Shown here piece after piece: positions 23,688 to 30,741 of a stretch of 37,456 bases of DNA. The DNA comes from Nocardiopsis halotolerans DSM 44410 (lineage in GTDB: Bacteria; Actinomycetota; Actinomycetes; Streptosporangiales; Streptosporangiaceae), in assembly GCF_000341065.1 (NCBI RefSeq), contig NZ_ANAX01000164.1, positions 12,266 through 49,721 on the forward strand, given 5' to 3'. Below the pieces are notes generated by a model. That model did not search any database. It had not been told where the DNA came from and worked only from the letters and a program-made list of their open reading frames with translations. The position numbers were made by a program, and so were the translations under genes. Each line of letters begins with the position of its first letter. Positions within the stretch are counted from its first letter, which is position 1.

Positions 23688-23700
23688 TAGGCTGGAGTCG
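23688..23700 (+). promoter_or_regulatory. Candidate leaderless promoter of the AraC gene
   Basis: TAGGCT (23688-23693) is followed by 6 nt and the GTG start. The layout matches that in front of dcd (TAGGTT-N6-GTG), with a GGAG too near the start to serve as ribosome-binding site. Confidence 0.4.
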
Positions 23701-24512
23701 TGAGACCGTACTCCGTGGGACTGGAGGGGGACACGCGCGGCATCCTGGACCCGGGGACCGGGTTGTCCCGGTTCCGCCTGGACCGCCACGCGCCGTCGGA
23801 GCGTGTCGCCCGTTTCGTGGACCGTTACTGGGTGGCCTCGTGGAACCTGTCCGGCCACGAGGCGTACACCCAGAGGGTCCTCGCCCACCCGGTGGTGAAC
23901 CTCGTGTTCACCGGAGGGTCCGCCACGGTGCACGGCCCCACCACGAAGGTGACCCCGCGCCTGCTGGAGGGCGAGGGTTGGGCGCTCGGGGTGATGTTCC
24001 GCCCCGCCGGGTTCCGTCCGTTCCTCGGCCGACCGGTGAACACGATCGTGGACACGGGGCTCCCCGCCTCGGAGGTGTTCGGCGGGACCGGTGTGTTCGG
24101 GGAGGCGGCCCCGCGGGATCCCGGCCCGCTGATGGCGGAGGTCGACCACGCCCTGTCCGGGCTGCTGTACGCCCACCGCCACCCGGTGGAGGACACCCGC
24201 GACGTCGTGGAACGGGTGGCCGCCGACCCCTCGGTGGTCAACGTGTCGGGGCTCGCCGAGCGTGAGGGGGTGAGCGTGCGCCTGCTCCAACGCCGCTTCG
24301 CCGACCACGTCGGCCTGAGCCCCAAGGCGGTCATCCGCAGGTACCGGCTCTACGAGGCCGCGGAGCGCGCCAGGAGGGGTGCGCCGCCCGACTGGGGGCG
24401 TCTGGCCGCCGAACTGGGGTTCAGCGACCAGTCACACCTGACGAGGGAGTTCACCGCCGTGCTGGGGACTCCGCCCGCGCGCTACGCGGCTCGCGCGACA
24501 CCAGGCGGCTGA
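23700..24512 (+). CDS. AraC family transcriptional regulator
   Basis: The 270-residue protein has an N-terminal sensor domain of the DUF6597 type (RHAPSERVARFVDRYWVASWNLSG... HPVVNLVFTGG, then WALGVMFRPAGFRPFLG) and a C-terminal AraC DNA-binding domain (about 165-265). The second helix-turn-helix signature is intact: LAAELGFSDQSHLTREFTAVLGTPPARY. Such regulators usually activate a neighbouring gene; the divergent TIGR03086 gene 244 bp away is the obvious candidate. Its 3' end overlaps the convergent tetR gene by 62 bp, so transcription of the two could interfere. Confidence 0.93.
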   Translation: MRPYSVGLEGDTRGILDPGTGLSRFRLDRHAPSERVARFVDRYWVASWNLSGHEAYTQRVLAHPVVNLVFTGGSATVHGPTTKVTPRLLEGEGWALGVMFRPAGFRPFLGRPVNTIVDTGLPASEVFGGTGVFGEAAPRDPGPLMAEVDHALSGLLYAHRHPVEDTRDVVERVAADPSVVNVSGLAEREGVSVRLLQRRFADHVGLSPKAVIRRYRLYEAAERARRGAPPDWGRLAAELGFSDQSHLTREFTAVLGTPPARYAARATPGG

Positions 24513-25053
24513 GCGCCCGGTACACGTCGTCGGCCGTCAGCCGGGGATCGGCGCAGCATCGCATGAACAGGCCGTCGATGGCGGCACCCGCGCCCACGCG
24601 GTCGTCGGGGCGGGGTAGGTGGGGGACGAGGAAGGCGTCCACGGCACGGTTCCAGCGCTCGACCTGCGGGCGCATGGCCGGACGGCGCGCGGCGAGCAGG
24701 AACAGTTCGCACTCGGCCATCACGTGGGCCCGTTCGGGGCCCGATCCCACCGCGATCATCCTGGCGAAGGCGCGCAGGGCCGCGTCCGGGTCGTCGGGCA
24801 GGGACGCCAGGGCGGCCACGTAGGTGTCGTTGACCCGGGTGAGGGTGTCCACGAGCAGGTCGTCGACGGTCGCGTAGTAGTAGGTCACCGCGCTGGGCGG
24901 GACCCCGGCCTCGGTGGCCACGCGCCGTTGGCTGACCGCGGCCACGCCGTCGCGTTCGATGACGCGCATGGTGGCGTCCAGGAGTCGTCGGCGGCGCCGT
25001 TCTCCCTTGCGCCTGCGGCCGTCGCTGATCGTCTCCACGTCGGTGTCGCGCAT
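24451..25053 (-). CDS. TetR family regulator of the sugE operon
   Basis: The 200-residue protein has a basic N-terminal arm (RRRKGERRRRRLLDATMRVIERDG) and a standard TetR helix-turn-helix (AAVSQRRVATEAGVPPSAVTYYYATVDDLLVDTL). The C-terminal ligand domain includes RAHVMAECELFLLAARRP. The ATG is 11 bp after the sugE stop with GAGGGGG as ribosome-binding site, so both are one operon. It probably represses its own operon through the 30-bp dyad at 25415-25444, responding to an exported cationic compound. The 3' end overlaps the AraC gene on the other strand. Confidence 0.92.
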   Translation of the reverse strand: MRDTDVETISDGRRRKGERRRRRLLDATMRVIERDGVAAVSQRRVATEAGVPPSAVTYYYATVDDLLVDTLTRVNDTYVAALASLPDDPDAALRAFARMIAVGSGPERAHVMAECELFLLAARRPAMRPQVERWNRAVDAFLVPHLPRPDDRVGAGAAIDGLFMRCCADPRLTADDVYRALSRLVSREPRSARAESPARR

Positions 25054-25064
25054 GCCGTTCCCCC

Positions 25065-25385
25065 TCAGTGCCGGCCGCCCATCTCCAGGGCGACCACCCC
25101 GGCGATGACCAGGGCGATCCCGCCCACCTGGACCCAGGTGAGCGTCTCACCGAAGAGCACGACGCCGACCACCGCGACCAGGGCGACGCCCACGGCCGCC
25201 CACACGCCGTAGGCCACACCGAGGTCCATGCCCTTCAGGGCCTGACTGAGCATGTAGAAGGCCCCGACGTAGCCGAGGACGACGACGGCCGAGGGGAACA
25301 GGCGGGTGAAGCCCTCGGAGAACTTGAGCGAGGTGGTGCCGATGACCTCGGCGATGATCGCTCCGCTCAGCCAGAGCCATGGCAC
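25065..25385 (-). CDS. sugE: Small multidrug resistance (SMR) efflux protein, SugE/EmrE type
   Basis: The 106-residue protein has four membrane spans and the SMR signatures: PWLWLSGAIIAEVIGTTSLKFSEGFTRL with the essential membrane Glu13 (EmrE Glu14), YMLSQALKGMDLGVAYGVWAAVGVALVAVVG, and a last span GGIALVIAGVVALEMG. SMR proteins work as dimers that exchange protons for cationic compounds, or guanidinium in the Gdx/SugE branch; I cannot place this one firmly. GTG start at 25385 behind GGAGG. First gene of a sugE-tetR operon. Confidence 0.93.
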   Translation of the reverse strand: MPWLWLSGAIIAEVIGTTSLKFSEGFTRLFPSAVVVLGYVGAFYMLSQALKGMDLGVAYGVWAAVGVALVAVVGVVLFGETLTWVQVGGIALVIAGVVALEMGGRH

Positions 25386-25414
25386 AGTGTCCTCCCGGAG
25401 AAAGCTGGGCGTTT

Positions 25415-25444
25415 GACCAGGTTTTCCTCCGGAGAAACCTGGTC
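25415..25444. promoter_or_regulatory. 30-bp operator dyad before sugE
   Basis: GACCAGGTTT and AAACCTGGTC form a perfect 10-bp inverted repeat around TCCTCCGGAG, whose core CTCCGGAG is itself a palindrome. The dyad starts about 5 bp downstream of the predicted transcription start on the minus strand. Length and position resemble QacR/TetR operators, and the operon encodes a TetR protein. Confidence 0.7.
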
Positions 25445-25448
25445 ACTT

Positions 25449-25484
25449 GCTCCATATTCTAGGAGAGGGGTGAGCCGGTGTCCA
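25449..25484 (-). promoter_or_regulatory. Sigma-70-type promoter of sugE-tetR
   Basis: On the minus strand TGGACA (25484-25479) and TAGAAT (25461-25456) are separated by 17 bp, one or two mismatches from the TTGACA/TATAAT consensus. The start point would be near 25449, directly in front of the operator dyad. Confidence 0.65.
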
Positions 25485-25692
25485 GGAAGGGTTATGGATG
25501 GCCGTAACCTCATACCCGGAAGGAATCGAGGCGTACCCCCGGGGTGTATCGTCATCGGTTCCGGCGTCCCCCGCGTTCCGCGCCGGTATAACCGCTCTAT
25601 AACCGATACGGGCGACCCCAGAACCTTTTCGGTGTATGCGCGTCCTACTTGTACAGACCGCTTTTCGAGGCATGACATGGAGGTAACCAGAC

Positions 25693-26994
25693 GTGACGGG
25701 CAGAACACCTCCGGCGATGGCGCGTCGGTTCGGCATCGCACTGGCCGCACTGGCGCTGGCAGCCACGGCCTGCACGTCGGGTGAGGCTGAGACACAGGGC
25801 GGCGGCACGGGCACCGCGGCGGACGCGGAGCCCGTGGAGCTGGCCATCACCCCGGGCGACGGTGCCGAGGAGGTCGAGCCGAACTCCCCCGTCCGCGTTA
25901 CCGCCGAGGGCGGCGTCATCACCGACGTCCAGGTGGAGCAGGCCTCCGTCAACGAGGCCGCCGCCGCGGAGGGCGAGGAGGAGGGCGACCCCCTCGCCAT
26001 GACCGGCACCCTCAACGGGGAGGGGACCGAGTGGACCAGCGACTGGACCCTGCACCCCGGCTCGGAGATCGTGGTCACCGCGACCGCCGAGAACGAGGCC
26101 GGTGAGACGACCGAGCTCGTCCACGAGTTCACCACCCTGGCGGCGACCCCCGGCCAGCGCCTGGAGCTGGCGTCCAACTTCCCCACCAGCGGTCAGACCG
26201 TGGGTGTGGGCATGCCGATCGTCATCAACTTCGACCTGCCGGTGACCAACAAGGCTCAGGTCGAGAACTCCATGGAGGTCGTCTCCGAGCAGGGCATCGA
26301 GGGCGCCTGGAACTGGACGAGCGACAAGACCGCCGTGTTCCGTCCCAAGGAGTACTGGGAGCCCCACCAGTCCGTCACCGTCGACATGCACCTCGCGGGG
26401 GTCGAGGCCTCCGAGGGCGTCTACGGCGTGAGCGACCACCAGCTCGAGTTCGAGGTCGGTCGTGAGCTGGTCGCGACCATGCACGTGCCCGACCACGAGA
26501 TGGTCATCACCATCGACGGCGCGCAGGAGCGCACCATCCCGGTGAGCAACGGTCAGGCCAGCCGCCGCTTCGACACCACGAGCAGCGGTGTCCACGTGCT
26601 GATGGAGCGCTACGAGCACCTCACCATGGACTCCTCCACCGTGGGCATCCCCGAGGGCTCGCCCGGCTCCTACAACGTGGACGTGATGTACGCGGTCCGT
26701 ACCTCCAACAGCGGCGAGTTCGTGCACGAGGCCTCCTACAACGGCTCCATCGGTTCGGCCAACACCTCCAACGGCTGCACCAACCTGCGCATGGACGACG
26801 CCCGCTGGTTCTTCGAGAACACCCTGATGGGTGACGTCCTGGAGACCACGGGCACCGACCGCGAGTTCGAGTGGAACAACGGCTGGGGCTTCTGGCAGCG
26901 CTCCTGGGACGAGTGGCTGTCCAACAGCGCGACCGGTGAGCCGCAGGTCACCGACGGCTCCGGCACCCCGGGGGCCGTCCACGGCGAGCAGTGA
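25693..26994 (+). CDS. L,D-transpeptidase lipoprotein (LdtMt2-like)
   Basis: The GTG at 25693 follows GGAGGT by 8 bp. The 433-residue product has a lipoprotein signal (lipobox ATAC, Cys27), an acidic linker, two Ig-like domains (about 48-150 and 150-265) and a C-terminal YkuD catalytic domain (about 265-400). The catalytic motif is SNGCTNLR with the nucleophilic Cys, and the upstream His lies in FVHEASYNG, 17 residues before the Cys. Mycobacterial Ldts have SHGC here; this one has Asn in place of the His. It would form 3-3 cross-links in peptidoglycan at the outer membrane face. The C-terminal WGFWQRSWDEWL tail is also typical of the actinobacterial group. Confidence 0.93.
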   Translation: MTGRTPPAMARRFGIALAALALAATACTSGEAETQGGGTGTAADAEPVELAITPGDGAEEVEPNSPVRVTAEGGVITDVQVEQASVNEAAAAEGEEEGDPLAMTGTLNGEGTEWTSDWTLHPGSEIVVTATAENEAGETTELVHEFTTLAATPGQRLELASNFPTSGQTVGVGMPIVINFDLPVTNKAQVENSMEVVSEQGIEGAWNWTSDKTAVFRPKEYWEPHQSVTVDMHLAGVEASEGVYGVSDHQLEFEVGRELVATMHVPDHEMVITIDGAQERTIPVSNGQASRRFDTTSSGVHVLMERYEHLTMDSSTVGIPEGSPGSYNVDVMYAVRTSNSGEFVHEASYNGSIGSANTSNGCTNLRMDDARWFFENTLMGDVLETTGTDREFEWNNGWGFWQRSWDEWLSNSATGEPQVTDGSGTPGAVHGEQ

Positions 26995-27028
26995 GGGACG
27001 CGCTTTCGGAACTCCGCCTCTGGCGCTG

Positions 27029-27074
27029 ACGAAGGGGGCGGCGGGAACCACACGGTTCCCGCCGCCCCCTTCGT
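27029..27074. terminator. Very strong hairpin terminator after the L,D-transpeptidase gene
   Basis: The arms 27029-27049 and 27054-27074 pair perfectly over 21 bp (ACGAAGGGGGCGGCGGGAACC and complement) with the 4-nt loop ACAC. It lies 34 bp after the ldt stop and 43 bp before the stop of the convergent tetR gene. It can serve as a two-way terminator. Confidence 0.85.
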
Positions 27075-27117
27075 GTCGCACGCCCACGCCCACGACCGCG
27101 CGGGCGCCGCGTCCTCC

Positions 27118-27768
27118 TCAGCCCTCCCGGGACAGCCGGGCCACGACGGAGTCGATGACCAGTTCGGTCACCGCGGCCATGTCGACGGATCCGGAATCCA
27201 GGAGCCACTGCACCTGGAGGCCGTCCATGACGGCGATGATCGCCGCCGCCGCTGCCTCCGCCGGGGTGCGGCCGTCGGGCCCCGGCGTGCCCGCCGCCTC
27301 GCGGTGCTCCGGCGCGAGCCGGTCCAGCACGGCCTCCCCGATCTCCCGGCGCAGCACCACGTAGCGGTCCCGGAACCAGTCCTGCGCCGGATGCTCGTCG
27401 GTCGCGCTCTCCGCCGACAGCACCGCGTACAGCTGCGTGGTCCCCGGGCGCGCCGCGTTGCGCTCGGCGGTCGCCACCAGGTGGTCCAGCATCCGGCTGC
27501 CCTCCGGCGCCGGGTCGGTGTCGTCGCGCAGCTCCAGGACCGCGGTGAGCAGGTCCGTCTTGGAGCCGAAATGGTGCAGGACCCCGGCCGGGGTGATGTC
27601 GAGCATCGCCGCGATGTCGGCCAGCGAGGTGTTGTGGAAGCCCTGCGAGGCGAACACGTCGGCGGCCGTGCGCAGGATCTGTTCGCGTCGGTTCACCCGT
27701 TTCCGAGGAGGCGGGTCCTCGGCGCCGGGGGAGGGCCGGGTGTCCGGCGCTGGGGTCGTCTCGCTCAT
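27118..27768 (-). CDS. TetR family regulator divergent from GH3
   Basis: The ATG at 27768 (GGAG 7 bp upstream) gives 216 residues. After a Pro-rich N-terminal tail the DNA-binding domain is clear: NRREQILRTAADVFASQGFHNTSLADIAAMLDITPAGVLHHFGSKTDLLTAVLELRD (about 26-80). The C-terminal domain has WFRDRYVVLRREIGEAVLDRLAP and AAAAIIAVMDGLQVQWLLD, a TetR_C pattern found near carbohydrate genes. It faces the GH3 gene across a 160-bp gap that holds a 24-bp AT-rich dyad. It probably represses the glycosidase and perhaps the sugar importer, in a place where LacI regulators are more usual. Confidence 0.92.
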   Translation of the reverse strand: MSETTPAPDTRPSPGAEDPPPRKRVNRREQILRTAADVFASQGFHNTSLADIAAMLDITPAGVLHHFGSKTDLLTAVLELRDDTDPAPEGSRMLDHLVATAERNAARPGTTQLYAVLSAESATDEHPAQDWFRDRYVVLRREIGEAVLDRLAPEHREAAGTPGPDGRTPAEAAAAAIIAVMDGLQVQWLLDSGSVDMAAVTELVIDSVVARLSREG

Positions 27769-27860
27769 TCTGGCTCTCCACTTCCTGTACCCCGCCGGGT
27801 ACTCCGGGCCCATGCGGGGGTCGGGGCCCACCGTCCACGGTATCCAGGTTCCCGTCCACT

Positions 27861-27884
27861 CTTGCTTAATGAATATTAAGTAAG
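27861..27884. promoter_or_regulatory. Operator dyad CTTGCTTAAT-GAAT-ATTAAGTAAG
   Basis: The 10-bp arms match at 9 positions around a 4-bp spacer; the inner CTTAAT/ATTAAG arms are perfect. It is the most AT-rich patch in the neighbourhood, placed 45 bp before the GH3 start and 93 bp before the tetR start. The best candidate ligand is the adjacent TetR protein. Confidence 0.7.
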
Positions 27885-27928
27885 TATGGTTCGACTCCAG
27901 GAGACGTACGTCACAGGACCAGGGGCCC

Positions 27929-30385
27929 ATGACTTCAGACCTTCACACCCGCGTCGCCCGGCTCCCACTGGAGGACAAGGTGCGCCTGCTGACCGGGCGT
28001 ACCGGGTGGACCCTGCACGGGAGCCCCGAGGCCGGGCTGCTACCGGTCACCGTCTCCGACGGCCCCGCCGGGGTACGCGGCACCGAGGTCACCCAGCTGG
28101 AGCACTCGGCCAGCACCCCCAGTCCCACCGCGGTCGCCGCAGCATGGGACACCGACCTGATGGAGCGCGCCGGCCGCTTCTTCGCCGCCGAGGCCCGCCG
28201 CAAGGACGTCGACGTCGTCCTCGCCCCCGTCCTCAACCTCCACCGCTCACCCGTCGGCGGGCGCCACTTCGAATGCCTCTCCGAGGACCCCGTCCTCACC
28301 GGCACACTCGGCGCGGCCTTCGTGCGCGCCGTCCAGGGCGAGGGCGTGGGCACCTGTCCCAAGCACTTCATCGGCAACGAGACCGAGCGTGAGCGCACCA
28401 GCTACCACGCCCGCATCGACGAGCGCACCCTGCGCGAGGTCTACCTGCCGCCCTTCGAGGCCGCCCTGGACGCCGGGGCCTGGACGGTCATGGCCGCCTA
28501 CAACGGCGTGGACGACGGCGTGGAGTCCCGCAGCATGACCGACCACCGCCGCCTGCTCACCGGACTGCTCAAGGAGGAACTCGGCTTCGACGGCGTGGTG
28601 GTCAGCGACTGGACCGCCGCGCGCAGCACCGCGCCCGCCGCCAACGCCGGGCTCGACCTGGTCATGCCCGGCCCGCACGGACCCTGGGCCGAGGACGACG
28701 CCCTCCTGGCGGCCGTCCGCTCCGGCGAGGTCCCCGAGTCGGTCGTCGACGACAAGGTCGTGCGCCTCCTGCGCCTGGCCTCCCGGGTCGGCAAGCTCGA
28801 CCGCGACACCTCGCCCGCCGTCGACGGCGAGGACGAGCGTGTGGTCCTGCGCGAGATCGGCTCACGCGGCCACGTCCTGCTCCGCAACGAGGGCGGCCTG
28901 CTGCCCCTGTCCGTCGACGGCGTGCGCCGGATCGCGCTCATCGGACCGAACGCCGTGGACGCCTACACCCAGGGCGGCGGCAGCGCCCACGTCAACTCCA
29001 AGTACCTGGTCAGCCCCGCCGAAGGGCTCCGCGCGGCCCTGCCCGACGACGTCGAGCTCACCGTCGTGCGCGGGGGAGACCCGCGGCGGCTCCTGCCCGC
29101 GGCCTCACGCGACCTCGTCACCAGCCTGGACCTGACCCTGTTCGACGCCTCCGGCGACCCCCTCGGCACCCGCGCGCTCGACCGCACCGCCTTCCACGTC
29201 GACGTCGACGACCCGAGCGCGGCCAGCGCCGTCGTCACCGCCGAACTCCACCTCACCGAACCCGGGACCCACCGGGTCGAGGTCGGTGTGGTCGGCCGCC
29301 ACACCGTCCGCGTCGACGGCGAGATCCTCGCCGAGGGCGGCCGGACCGCCTCCGACGCCGAGATCCTGGAATCCCGGCACAGCCACCCCGACGGCCCCCG
29401 CACCGAGATCGAGGTCGACACGCCCCGCACCGTCCGCGTCCGGATCGACCTGGAGGTCGCCGACTTCGGCGGTTTCGGCCGCGGCGTCATCTCCCAGCTG
29501 CGCCACCTGCCTCCCGGTCCCTCCCCGGAGGAGGAGATCGCCGAGGCCGTCCGCACGGCTGAGGAGGCCGACGTCGCGGTCGTGGTGGTCGGCACCAACG
29601 ACGAGGTCGAGTCCGAGGGCTACGACCGGCCCACCCTCACCCTGCCCGGACGGCAGGACGAACTCGTCCGGCGCGTCGCCGCCGCCAACCCGCGTACCGC
29701 CGTCGTGGTCAACGCGGGCGCTCCCGTGCTGCTGCCCTGGCTCGACGAGGTCCCCGCCGTCCTGTGGTCCTGGTTCGGCGGCCACGAGTACGGCCACGCC
29801 CTCGCGGACACGCTCACCGGCAGGTCCGAACCGACCGGTCGCCTGCCCTGGACCCTGCCCCGCGACCACGCCGACGTCCCCGTCATGGACACCCGGCCCA
29901 AGGACGGGGTCATCACCTACGACGAGGGCGTGTTCGTCGGTTACCGCGCCTACGACCGGGACGGCCGCGAGCCCCACCGCCCCTTCGGCTTCGGACTCGG
30001 CTACACCGACTGGGAGATCACCGGCGCCTCACTCGACGGCACCCCTCCCGAGCGCGACGGCGGCCTGCTCACCGGTCCCGTCCGCGTCACCGCCACACTC
30101 ACCAACACCGGCGCACGGCCGGGGCACCACGTGGTGCAGGTCTACGTGGAACCCCCCGCCGACGGCGCGGGGACCACGCGTCCGGTCCGGGCCCTGGCCG
30201 CGTTCGCCTCCGTGAGGGCCGCCCCCGGAACGAAGACCACCGTCCACCTCGACGTCCCGCCGCGCGCCCTCGCGGTCTGGGACCCCGACACGCACTCGTG
30301 GCACACGCCGGAGGGGGTCTACCGCCTCGCGGTCGGCTCCTCCAGCCGCGCCATCGCGCACCGGCTCTCCCTCCCCGTGCGCTAG
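27929..30385 (+). CDS. Glycoside hydrolase family 3 beta-glycosidase with PA14-like insert
   Basis: The 818-residue enzyme lacks a signal peptide, so it acts inside the cell on imported oligosaccharides. The GH3 N-terminal barrel (about 1-280) has KHFIGN (145-150), YNGVD and the nucleophile Asp227 in VVVSDW. A PA14-like insert (about 365-480: TEPGTHRVEVGVVGRHTVRVDG) lies inside the second GH3 domain, as in the KmBglI type. The second domain resumes with VVVVGTNDEVESEGYDRPTLTLPGRQDEL and WFGGHEYGHALADTLTG. A fibronectin-III-like domain (about 700-815) ends the protein. Likely substrates are beta-glucosides or similar; the exact sugar is not readable. ATG start behind a weak CAGGGG sequence. 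Confidence 0.93.
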   Translation: MTSDLHTRVARLPLEDKVRLLTGRTGWTLHGSPEAGLLPVTVSDGPAGVRGTEVTQLEHSASTPSPTAVAAAWDTDLMERAGRFFAAEARRKDVDVVLAPVLNLHRSPVGGRHFECLSEDPVLTGTLGAAFVRAVQGEGVGTCPKHFIGNETERERTSYHARIDERTLREVYLPPFEAALDAGAWTVMAAYNGVDDGVESRSMTDHRRLLTGLLKEELGFDGVVVSDWTAARSTAPAANAGLDLVMPGPHGPWAEDDALLAAVRSGEVPESVVDDKVVRLLRLASRVGKLDRDTSPAVDGEDERVVLREIGSRGHVLLRNEGGLLPLSVDGVRRIALIGPNAVDAYTQGGGSAHVNSKYLVSPAEGLRAALPDDVELTVVRGGDPRRLLPAASRDLVTSLDLTLFDASGDPLGTRALDRTAFHVDVDDPSAASAVVTAELHLTEPGTHRVEVGVVGRHTVRVDGEILAEGGRTASDAEILESRHSHPDGPRTEIEVDTPRTVRVRIDLEVADFGGFGRGVISQLRHLPPGPSPEEEIAEAVRTAEEADVAVVVVGTNDEVESEGYDRPTLTLPGRQDELVRRVAAANPRTAVVVNAGAPVLLPWLDEVPAVLWSWFGGHEYGHALADTLTGRSEPTGRLPWTLPRDHADVPVMDTRPKDGVITYDEGVFVGYRAYDRDGREPHRPFGFGLGYTDWEITGASLDGTPPERDGGLLTGPVRVTATLTNTGARPGHHVVQVYVEPPADGAGTTRPVRALAAFASVRAAPGTKTTVHLDVPPRALAVWDPDTHSWHTPEGVYRLAVGSSSRAIAHRLSLPVR

Positions 30386-30439
30386 ACCGTGTTCCCTCCC
30401 TGTTCGGACGCCCGAGGAACGGGAACCCTCGGCGCCTCC

Positions 30440-30461
30440 GGTGGGACGGCTCGTTCCCACC
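30440..30461 (+). terminator. Small hairpin after GH3
   Basis: GGTGGGA and TCCCACC form a 7-bp stem with an 8-nt loop, 55 bp after the GH3 stop and immediately before the repeat array. It may be a weak terminator. Confidence 0.35.
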
Positions 30462-30462
30462 C

Positions 30463-30635
30463 GTCACCCGCCACCACCCTCAACGGACGCTACGCGCAGT
30501 CTTTCCTCTCTGTCACCCGCCACCACCCTCAACGGACGCTACGCGCAGTCTTTCCTCTCTGTCACCCGCCACCACCCTCAACGGACGCTACGCGCAGTCT
30601 TTCCTCTCCGTCTCCCGCCACCACCCCCAACGGAC
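30463..30635 (+). repeat. 49-bp tandem repeat array, 3.5 units
   Basis: Units start at 30463, 30512, 30561 and 30610. The first two are identical, the third differs by one base at its end, and the fourth is partial and diverged (up to about 30635). Each unit begins GTCACCCGCCACCACC, has CAACGGACGCTACGCG in the middle and ends in CTTTCCTCTC. The 49-bp period is not a multiple of three, so the array is not coding. There are no unique spacers, so it is not a CRISPR. It sits directly upstream of the sugar importer operon. Confidence 0.9.
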
Positions 30636-30741
30636 GGCCTGCGGCCGCGGTATCTGTCGTCTCACCTCCAGCCCATCCAGAACCCCGTGGGCGTCCGAAA
30701 GTCCCCCCGTCCCCCCACAGAAGGTCGCACGAGGAAGCAGC

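Larger units (their letters stand above)
30386..30741 (+). other. Gene-free region with hairpins and tandem repeats
   Basis: These 356 bp separate the GH3 gene from the importer. Two short hairpins come first (CCGAGG 30412-30417 with CCTCGG 30427-30432; GGTGGGA 30440-30446 with TCCCACC 30455-30461), then the 49-bp repeat array, then about 100 bp of ordinary GC-rich sequence with GAGGAAG before the ATG at 30742. No gene is supported. Confidence 0.6.

Noticed and set aside
25386-25461. Guanidine riboswitch before sugE
   Set aside because: SMR genes often have such switches, but the loops are not ACGR as in class II and no class III core is seen. The dyad fits a DNA operator better.
30463-30635. 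CRISPR array
   Set aside because: The 49-bp units are directly contiguous without unique spacers, and no cas genes are nearby.
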